This document shows, piece after piece, positions 7,706 through 12,118 of a stretch of DNA of 12,118 nucleotides. Position numbers and translations under genes: made by a program. The stretch lies in contig DQVB01000692.1 of NCBI GenBank assembly GCA_015661985.1, positions 1-12,118 of the forward strand, written 5' to 3'. The notes beneath the pieces are model-generated. The model worked only from the letters and a program-made list of their open reading frames with translations, was not told where the DNA came from and ran no database searches. Source of the stretch: Planctomycetota bacterium. Its GTDB lineage: Bacteria; Planctomycetota; Planctomycetia; Pirellulales; Thermoguttaceae. Every line of letters starts with the position of its first letter. Positions within the stretch are counted from its first letter, which is position 1.

Positions 7706-7739
7706 GACACTCCACCCGGCCGCGGCCGGCGCAGGTGTC
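7706..7739. repeat. Nested GC-rich inverted repeat
   Basis: CCGGCCGCGGCCGG at 7716-7729 is a perfect 14-bp palindrome. It is flanked by GACAC (7706-7710) and GTGTC (7735-7739), which also pair. It lies in the divergent gap and could be a binding site or a hairpin; GC-only palindromes also arise by chance in such DNA. Confidence 0.35.
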
Positions 7740-8000
7740 CCGATCCCTTACTTTAACCGCCAAGCTGCGGGCCCGGCGGCCGCATCGGCGGTCATGCAAG
7801 CTGGCCTCCCTTGTACCATATTCAAACTGTAAGCTCCAGGGCCCAGGCGAGACGCCGCTCCGCTGGTTGTGGCCACAGGCGCTGCCCGATGGCACTGAGT
7901 CTCCCCGTGGTGGGCTGCCGCCCTTCGCGGGCCCTTCGCACATCGCGTCATTCGCCGTTTCCCTACAAGGCCGGTGGCCGCTCGTCTTGTGGCAGCCTCC

Positions 8001-8017
8001 GGGATAAGATGTATCCC
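8001..8017 (+). promoter_or_regulatory. Leader hairpin of the FG-GAP gene
   Basis: GGGATA (8001-8006) and TATCCC (8012-8017) form a perfect 6-bp stem with loop AGATG, 39 bases before ATG 8057. It is an AT-containing dyad in GC-rich DNA and might be an operator or mRNA hairpin. Confidence 0.35.
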
Positions 8018-8056
8018 AGAACCAGGGCACAGACCGAAGAAGCCGAGGACACTGGG

Positions 8057-9274
8057 ATGAAGACAAACAGACCGCCAATGGCCCCCGTTGCCGCGCTGAT
8101 TCTGTTGCTGGCAGGAGGCGGCCAGTCAGCCACGGCGGACGTGCCGGTGCCGTCGTGGAAACACCTGTCGAGCAAGCGGGGCCAGTTGCCCGAGCCGAAC
8201 GGAGGACGACAGCAAACGGCGTGTGTGGTGTTCGACGTCGACGGCAACGGTACGGACGACATCGTGGTTGCCGAACGGACCCAGTCGCCGGCGGTCGTTT
8301 GGCTGGGCCGGACCGCTTCGGGTTGGCAGCGCTATGTGATCGACGCCAGCCACCGCCGGCCGGAAGCCGGGGGGTGGCCCCATGACGTGGACGGGGACGG
8401 CGACCTGGATCTCATCCTGGGCGGCGACGCTCGGAGCGACGAGCTGTGGTGGTACGAGAACCCGGCGCCGGCGCTGGATCCCTCCAGCCCCTGGACGCGG
8501 CGGATCATCAAGCGGGGCGGCGGGAGGGCACACCACGACCAGATCGTGGCCGATCTGCTGGGCACCGGCAGGCCACAGCTGGTTTTCTGGAACCAAGGCG
8601 CGCGGGCGTTGCTCTTGGCCGAGATCCCCCCTGATCCGCGCTCAACCGGGCTGTGGCCGCTGGTGAAAATCCTGGACACCTCCCGCACCAAAACGGCCAT
8701 CAAGCAAGAGGGCATGGCGGCAGGCGATGTCGATGGTGACGGCCGAGTGGACCTGTTGGCCGGGATCTATTGGCTGAAACACCAGGGCGGAAAACGGTTC
8801 ACACCGATTCAGATCGCCGATCACCCCGGACGTATCGCCGCCGGTCGCTTCAAACCGACACCGGCGGCGCAGATCGTCCTGGCTCCCGGGGACGGCAACG
8901 GCCCGCTCCTGTTGGCAGAATGCCAAGGCGACCCGACCGACCGGAAAGCATGGACGCGCCGGCGGCTGTTGGATCGTGACCTGGTGCACGGCCACACGCT
9001 GGCCGCTGCCGATATCAACGCCGACGGCCACCTGGACATCTTCACGGCCGAGATGCACACCCCTGGCCGCGGCGAACAATGCACAGCATGGATCCTCTAC
9101 GGCCACGGCGACGGTCGGTTCACCGTCCAGCGGCTTTCGGTCGGCATCGGCAACCACGACTCGCGCCTCGGCGACGTCAACGGCGACGGCCGGCTGGATA
9201 TCGTCACCAAGCCGTACACCTGGGATACGCCTCGTATCGACGTGTGGCTGAACCAGGGCCCGGTGGGGCGATGA
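8057..9274 (+). CDS. Secreted FG-GAP/VCBS beta-propeller protein
   Basis: A 405-residue exported protein. Residues 1-28 form a signal peptide: basic start, hydrophobic core around APVAALILLLAGG, and likely cleavage after SATA. The mature part has at least five calcium-type loops of the form DxDxDGxxD: DVDGNGTDD (60-68), DVDGDGDLD (110-118), DVDGDGRVD (224-232), DINADGHLD (319-327) and DVNGDGRLD (373-381). Each is followed by a hydrophobic strand, the FG-GAP blade pattern of integrin-like beta-propellers. Such proteins are abundant in planctomycetes and usually bind carbohydrates or proteins outside the cytoplasm; no enzyme motif is visible. ATG 8057 was chosen because it directly precedes the signal peptide and has GAGGA at suitable spacing. 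The frame is open further upstream to 7811, but that stretch has no leader-like features. It converges on cysK. Confidence 0.9.
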   Translation: MKTNRPPMAPVAALILLLAGGGQSATADVPVPSWKHLSSKRGQLPEPNGGRQQTACVVFDVDGNGTDDIVVAERTQSPAVVWLGRTASGWQRYVIDASHRRPEAGGWPHDVDGDGDLDLILGGDARSDELWWYENPAPALDPSSPWTRRIIKRGGGRAHHDQIVADLLGTGRPQLVFWNQGARALLLAEIPPDPRSTGLWPLVKILDTSRTKTAIKQEGMAAGDVDGDGRVDLLAGIYWLKHQGGKRFTPIQIADHPGRIAAGRFKPTPAAQIVLAPGDGNGPLLLAECQGDPTDRKAWTRRRLLDRDLVHGHTLAAADINADGHLDIFTAEMHTPGRGEQCTAWILYGHGDGRFTVQRLSVGIGNHDSRLGDVNGDGRLDIVTKPYTWDTPRIDVWLNQGPVGR

Positions 9275-9318
9275 ACGTGGAGGTCAATCTGCGCGTCGAT
9301 GCGGCCAATGCCTGTGGT

Positions 9319-9332
9319 GGCCCTCTCGGGCC
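9319..9332. terminator. Weak GC hairpin between convergent genes
   Basis: GGCCC, loop TCTC, GGGCC lies in the 76-bp gap between the FG-GAP gene stop and the cysK stop. There is no T-run on either side, so a role as a bidirectional terminator is only a suggestion. Confidence 0.25.
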
Positions 9333-9350
9333 TAGGGCAGCCGGCGTTGG

Positions 9351-10310
9351 CTATTCAGGAAAGAGCTTGGTGGAAAGGTACCGCTCGCCCAGGTCGGGTA
9401 GCACCGCCACGATCAACTTGCCCTGGTTTTCCGGCCGGCGAGCTAGCTGGAGGGCGGCCCAGGCGGCAGCCCCGGAGCTGATCCCGCACATCAGACCCTC
9501 CAAGCGAGCCAGGTTGCGGGACGTTTCCGCCGCGTCTTCGTCCCGCACCGTGATCACCTCGTCGATGATCTCCAGATTGAGCACGTCGGGGATGAAGCCC
9601 GCGCCGATCCCCTGGATGGTATGACGGCCCGGCTTCAGCGCTTCGCCATTCAGTTTCTGGGTGATCACAGGGCTGTTGGCCGGCTCGACCGCCACCATCT
9701 TCACGCCCGACTTGCGCGACTTGAGCACCTCGCCCACCCCAGTGATCGTCCCCCCGGTCCCCACGCCAGAGACCACGATCTCCACGGCTCCGTCGGTGTC
9801 CCGCCAGATCTCTTCAGCCGTTGTCCTGCGATGAACCTCGGGGTTGGCTGGGTTCTTGAACTGCTGAGGCATGAAATAGTTGTCGCCCGATGCCAGCAGC
9901 TCCTCGGCCTTGCGCACCGCCCCTGGCATCCCTTCGCTGGCCGGCGTCAAGATCACTTCGGCCCCCAGGGCCTTCAGCAGCCGCCGCCGCTCCAAAGTCA
10001 TGCTCTCCGGCATGGTGACCGCCAACCGGTACCCGCGCGCGGCACAAACAAAGGCCAGGCCGATGCCGGTGTTGCCACTGGTAGGCTCAATCACGACCGT
10101 GTCCTTGTTGATCAGCCCGTCACGCTCCGCTGCCTCGATCATCGACCAGGCAATGCGATCCTTGACGCTCCACAGAGGATTCTGGTTCTCCAGCTTCCCC
10201 ACCACGGTCGCCCCGCACCCCTCGGTGACCCGGCGCAGACGCACCAGTGGGGTGTTGCCGACGCACTGGGTAACCTCATCCCGAATTCGGCCGGAAGCAC
10301 TAACACTCAT
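9351..10310 (-). CDS. cysK: Cysteine synthase A (O-acetylserine sulfhydrylase)
   Basis: A 319-residue PLP enzyme of fold type II that makes L-cysteine from O-acetylserine and sulfide in the cytoplasm. The PLP lysine is Lys50 in SVKDRIA. The substrate loop is TSGNTG (77-82), the phosphate-binding loop is GTGGTITG (184-191), and the C-terminal GISSGAA (276-282) is typical. Length and motifs fit CysK rather than cystathionine beta-synthase, because no CBS domains are attached. KLENQNPLWSVKDR has Trp where many homologues have Gly or Ser, a modest variation. ATG 10308-10310 follows AAGGAAAGGA at suitable spacing; the frame is open further upstream to 10370 but homology begins with the chosen start. 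No cysE or sulfate-reduction genes are nearby, so it appears to be transcribed alone from its own promoter. Confidence 0.95.
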   Translation of the reverse strand: MSVSASGRIRDEVTQCVGNTPLVRLRRVTEGCGATVVGKLENQNPLWSVKDRIAWSMIEAAERDGLINKDTVVIEPTSGNTGIGLAFVCAARGYRLAVTMPESMTLERRRLLKALGAEVILTPASEGMPGAVRKAEELLASGDNYFMPQQFKNPANPEVHRRTTAEEIWRDTDGAVEIVVSGVGTGGTITGVGEVLKSRKSGVKMVAVEPANSPVITQKLNGEALKPGRHTIQGIGAGFIPDVLNLEIIDEVITVRDEDAAETSRNLARLEGLMCGISSGAAAWAALQLARRPENQGKLIVAVLPDLGERYLSTKLFPE

Positions 10311-10327
10311 CAGCAATCCTTTCCTTG

Positions 10328-10341
10328 CAAGACCGGTCTTG
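10328..10341. repeat. 14-bp perfect palindrome before the cysK ribosome-binding site
   Basis: CAAGACCGGTCTTG is fully self-complementary and ends 17 bases before the cysK start codon. As DNA it is a plausible repressor site; as RNA it could form a 5-bp stem with a CCGG loop next to the Shine-Dalgarno. Confidence 0.45.
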
Positions 10342-10419
10342 TGGCTCTCGGCCCGCCGCTCCGGGCACACCTCGATCCACCGTGGCGAGCCGAATAATCA
10401 CTGGGAGGCTGATCAATCC

Positions 10420-10435
10420 GGTGGCCGAGACCACC
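10420..10435 (-). promoter_or_regulatory. Hairpin at the 5' end of the cysK leader
   Basis: In the mRNA GGTGGT, loop CTCG, GCCACC forms a 6-bp stem (last pair T-G) beginning about 8 nt after the predicted transcription start. It may stabilise the 5' end of the transcript. No known riboswitch consensus (SAM or T-box) was recognised in this leader. Confidence 0.35.
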
Positions 10436-10448
10436 CGATCGTCCGCAA

Positions 10449-10477
10449 ATTGTAACCATGTTACCAAAGATAGGCAA
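10449..10477 (-). promoter_or_regulatory. Sigma-70-like promoter of cysK
   Basis: On the minus strand TTGCCT (10472-10477) and TACAAT (10449-10454) are separated by exactly 17 bp. Transcription would start near 10442, giving a leader of about 130 nt. The -10 matches 5 of 6 and the -35 matches 4 of 6 consensus bases. Confidence 0.6.
10452..10464. promoter_or_regulatory. Operator-like dyad in the cysK promoter
   Basis: GTAAC-CAT-GTTAC is a perfect 5-bp inverted repeat with a 3-bp centre. It overlaps the -10 hexamer and the adjoining spacer of the predicted promoter, a position where a bound dimer would block RNA polymerase. Confidence 0.45.
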
Positions 10478-10601
10478 GTGTGGTTTCGAGACAGGGAGGC
10501 CCCAGTCGATGGCTGCGTCCCTCTGTCGGCCTGAGGGCATGGAAGGGAAACCGATTTGGCTGTTTTTCTTGGGTTGCGTTGTCAGGAAGCCTTGCGCACC
10601 G

Positions 10602-10629
10602 GCGCCCCGAACGGGTGTGTCGGGGTAGC
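10602..10629. repeat. Inverted repeat, 6-bp perfect core
   Basis: CCCCGA (10605-10610) pairs with TCGGGG (10620-10625) around a 9-nt loop. The stem can be extended outward by a wobble pair and, past a bulged A, by two G-C pairs. Confidence 0.35.
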
Positions 10630-10647
10630 GCGGGGCCCTGGAGTGGG

Positions 10648-10764
10648 CCGACGAACAAGGTCTGCGAGCCTCGATGGACAAGCGTGCCCGCTCGTCCCAT
10701 CGGCCCGGATTCAACCCCGCAGACCGTGCCAACAGACGTATCCTCGCGCGCCCGACGAGCAAGG
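10648..10764 (+). repeat. Direct repeat CCGACGARCAAGG
   Basis: CCGACGAACAAGG (10648-10660) and CCGACGAGCAAGG (10752-10764) differ at one of 13 positions and are 104 bp apart. They flank the long hairpin at 10659-10725. Meaning unknown. Confidence 0.35.
10659..10725. ncRNA. Candidate structured RNA or extended hairpin
   Basis: The ends GGTCTGCG (10659-10666) and CGCAGACC (10718-10725) pair perfectly over 8 bp. Inside, CGATGG (10672-10677) pairs with CCATCG (10697-10702). The helix continues through AC/GT and AGCG/CGCT to a TGCC loop, with one bulge and one mismatch. The strand is undecided, since either transcript could fold. It is not a tRNA: the arms do not fit, and it resembles no RNA family I can name. 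It may be a small RNA or part of the hslV upstream region. Confidence 0.3.
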
Positions 10765-10832
10765 ACGCTTAGCCTACGGCATTCTTCGTCACCGCAACCG
10801 CAGGAGGGCCTTGTTGGCAGGGCACAAGTCCA

Positions 10833-10855
10833 GCGGTCAGCGGCTCTGTGACCGC
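10833..10855. repeat. 7-bp perfect inverted repeat
   Basis: GCGGTCA (10833-10839) and TGACCGC (10849-10855) pair around a 9-nt loop. It lies about 90 bp upstream of the predicted hslV -35 and could be a hairpin or a binding site. Confidence 0.35.
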
Positions 10856-10944
10856 CGGTTGAGCCAGGGGCAACAGAAGGCGTTTGGGCCGTGGCGCGGC
10901 ACGTTTCGCGGCTGGCCCTGGCCTTCGCCGGGCGGATCGGTCAT

Positions 10945-10971
10945 ATTGACAAGCTGGGCTGGGGCAGAGAA
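10945..10971 (+). promoter_or_regulatory. Candidate promoter of hslVU
   Basis: A perfect TTGACA (10945-10950) is followed after 15 bp by GAGAAT (10966-10971), which matches four of six -10 positions. The spacer is short, so the -10 is uncertain. No heat-shock consensus (CIRCE or sigma-32 type) was found. Confidence 0.4.
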
Positions 10972-10982
10972 TGGGAAGAGGT

Positions 10983-11030
10983 CGCCGGCCTTACCGCTCA
11001 GCCTTTTGCCAAGGCCGGCGGGGGGCCTTG
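10983..11030 (+). promoter_or_regulatory. Strong competing hairpins in the hslV leader
   Basis: CGCCGGCCTT (10983-10992) and AAGGCCGGCG (11011-11020) form a perfect 10-bp stem with an 18-nt loop. The second arm can instead pair with downstream bases (CAAGGCC 11010-11016 with GGCCTTG 11024-11030). Both cannot form together. It would lie near the 5' end of an hslVU transcript. There is no T-run, so it is not a classical terminator. Confidence 0.45.
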
Positions 11031-11172
11031 TCGGAAGAGTGACTCAGCCGGGGGAGGTGCGTCCGTGGTGGGCCGCGGCGGAAAATGGGCTGGCCCTGCC
11101 GGCTGGGTGCTCTGTTCTGGCCCGGCGGACAGGTGACCTCGGTGGGTCCGGTCGGCCTGTGGAGGGGAGAGT

Positions 11173-11721
11173 GTGGACGCCAAGCACCATGCGACGACGA
11201 TCCTGACGGTCCGGCACCGCGGCGTGGTGGCTATCGGTGGGGACGGTCAAGTGACCATTGGCAACTCGATCATGAAGGGCGACGCCACCAAGATACGCCG
11301 CATGGGCGACGGCAAGGTGATCGCGGGTTTTGCGGGGGCGGCGGCTGACTCGTTTGCCCTGTTGGAGCGATTCGAGGGCAAGCTGAAGGACTTTCCGGGC
11401 AACATGCCCCGGGCGGCTACCGAACTGGCCAAACTGTGGCGCACGGATCGAGCCCTCCGGCGGCTGGAGGCGATGTTGGTGGTGGTCGACGCGCGGCATA
11501 CGCTGTTGGTCTCCGGCAGCGGGGACGTGATCCAGCCGGCCGACGGGATCTTGGGGATCGGCTCGGGCGGCAACTATGCCGTGGCGGCCGCGCGGGCCCT
11601 GGCGGCCCACTCCACTCTGGACGCTGGGGCGATCGTGCGGGCGGCCCTGGAGATCGCTGCGGGGATCGACGTGTACACGAACACGCAGATTGTGGTGGAG
11701 GAGATGGCGTGCGAGAGCTGA
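11173..11721 (+). CDS. hslV: HslV, peptidase subunit of the HslVU protease
   Basis: A 182-residue proteasome-like threonine peptidase that assembles as two hexameric rings and is activated by the HslU ATPase. The sequence starts MDAKHHATTILTVRH; the HATT context is typical, with Thr8 becoming the N-terminal nucleophile once a seven-residue propeptide is removed. Further family marks are GGDGQVTIG (22-30), MKGDATKIRR, AGFAGAAADSFALLERFE and GSGGNYA. The C-terminal segment ends DVYTNTQIVVEE followed by a short tail. The GTG start is supported by GGAGG seven bases upstream and by the conserved N-terminus. About 190-200 nt of leader precede it if the promoter candidate is right. The end overlaps the start of hslU, indicating coupled translation of the two subunits. 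Confidence 0.96.
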   Translation: MDAKHHATTILTVRHRGVVAIGGDGQVTIGNSIMKGDATKIRRMGDGKVIAGFAGAAADSFALLERFEGKLKDFPGNMPRAATELAKLWRTDRALRRLEAMLVVVDARHTLLVSGSGDVIQPADGILGIGSGGNYAVAAARALAAHSTLDAGAIVRAALEIAAGIDVYTNTQIVVEEMACES

Positions 11722-12118
11722 CGCCGCGGCAAATCGTCGAGGAGCTGGACCGTCACATCGTGGGTCAACATGACGCCAAGCGGGCGGTGGCCGTCGCCAT
11801 CCGCAACCGCTGGCGGCGCCAGAGGCTGCCCGAAGATATGCGGGCCGAGGTGGCCCCGAAGAACATCCTCATGATCGGGCCTACGGGGGTGGGCAAGACC
11901 GAGATCGCCCGCCGCTTGGCCCACCTGACCGGCGCCCCGTTCATCAAAGTGGAGGCGACCAAGTACACGGAGGTGGGCTACTACGGCCGTGACGTGGAGA
12001 GCATGGTCCGGGATCTGGTGGAAAACGCCATCGGGCTGGTGCGCGATCGCGAGCGGGAGCGCGTGCGCCAGGAAGCTCAACGACGGGTTGAGGAACGGCT
12101 GTTGGACCTGTTGGTGCC
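11709..12118 (+). CDS. hslU: HslU, AAA+ ATPase subunit of HslVU (5' part)
   Basis: The first 136 codons of the AAA+ unfoldase that feeds substrates into HslV; the gene runs off the window. It starts MRELTPRQIVEELDRHIVGQ, the normal HslU N-terminus. Walker A GPTGVGKT lies at residues 57-64, followed by FIKVEATKYTEVGYYGRDVE and then RDLVENAIGLVRDRERE, where the I-domain begins. The central pore loop at residues 90-93 reads GYYG, whereas E. coli HslU has GYVG at the same numbers. GTG 11709 has GGAGGAG five bases upstream, inside the end of hslV, and overlaps hslV by 13 bases. An ATG at 11704 is out of frame with HslU: it is the ATG of the last hslV codons. There is no frameshift in the visible part. 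Confidence 0.95.
   Translation, partial: MRELTPRQIVEELDRHIVGQHDAKRAVAVAIRNRWRRQRLPEDMRAEVAPKNILMIGPTGVGKTEIARRLAHLTGAPFIKVEATKYTEVGYYGRDVESMVRDLVENAIGLVRDRERERVRQEAQRRVEERLLDLLV

Larger units (their letters stand above)
7576..8056. other. Non-coding gap between divergent SDR and FG-GAP genes
   Basis: About 480 bp without a convincing gene: open frames here on both strands are rich in Arg, Pro, Ala and Cys and have no family-like sequence. It must hold the start of transcription for both neighbours, but I see no good -35/-10 pair. Two inverted repeats are listed separately. Confidence 0.6.
10478..10944. other. Non-coding region rich in inverted repeats
   Basis: About 470 bp between the cysK promoter and the hslV promoter candidate with no believable gene. 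The open frames crossing it have skewed composition, and one runs into hslV out of frame. It holds several inverted repeats (10602-10629, 10659-10725, 10833-10855) and a near-perfect direct repeat. The TTTTT run at 10563-10567 lacks a stem before it. Confidence 0.55.

Noticed and set aside
10563..10567. Rho-independent terminator at a TTTTT run
   Set aside because: No stable stem directly precedes the T-run on the plus strand.
10659..10725. tRNA gene suggested by a perfect 7-8 bp acceptor-like stem and ATTCAAC
   Set aside because: Only 67 nt; no D-arm, no proper T-stem and the inner helix replaces the cloverleaf.
10920..11172. CIRCE or sigma-32 heat-shock promoter for hslVU
   Set aside because: Neither TTAGCACTC/GAGTGCTAA nor a CTTGAAA/CCCATAT-like pair is present.
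10556..11206. Plus-strand open frame of 216 codons upstream of hslV
   Set aside because: It runs into hslV in another frame, has Arg/Gly/Pro-skewed content and crosses strong inverted repeats; no family resemblance.

Overview
The window is GC-rich, densely coded bacterial DNA. It suggests a planctomycete, perhaps of the Pirellulales/Thermogutta type. The reasons are a secreted FG-GAP/VCBS protein, a HEAT-repeat protein, a full-length NfeD-type membrane protease, a hslV whose mature Thr follows a short propeptide, and frequent GTG starts. This is an inference from gene style, not from a marker gene. No mobile element, CRISPR array, tRNA or rRNA is visible.

Layout. Positions 1-1948 (+) hold the 3' end of a HEAT-repeat gene and a LarA-type (lactate racemase fold, nickel-pincer) enzyme. 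Convergent to it, 2079-3464 (-) encodes a two-domain SRPBCC plus NAD-epimerase (TIGR01777) protein. A 198-bp divergent region with a good promoter candidate on each strand separates it from the NfeD-family protease (3663-5177, +) and a small two-helix membrane protein (5183-5635, +). Next comes a minus-strand pair: an SDR oxidoreductase (7540-6755) followed by a zinc alcohol dehydrogenase (6677-5649), probably one polyol or sugar oxidation operon. The SDR start is preceded by three alternating GTTGAA/TTCAAC half-sites that could fold over its ribosome-binding site. After a 0.5-kb non-coding gap comes a secreted FG-GAP protein (8057-9274, +), convergent with cysteine synthase cysK (10310-9351, -). 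cysK has a clear sigma-70-like promoter with a dyad in its spacer and a 14-bp palindrome just before its ribosome-binding site. A second, 0.7-kb non-coding region rich in inverted repeats precedes hslV (11173-11721) and hslU (11709 to the window end), the two-component HslVU protease. hslU overlaps the end of hslV and runs off the window.

Most genes are housekeeping or ordinary metabolism. I found no clearly new multi-gene system. The most interesting signals are regulatory: the switch-like hairpins before the SDR gene, the cysK promoter and leader, and the structured region upstream of hslV. One protein-level oddity is the HslU pore loop, which reads GYYG instead of the usual GYVG.
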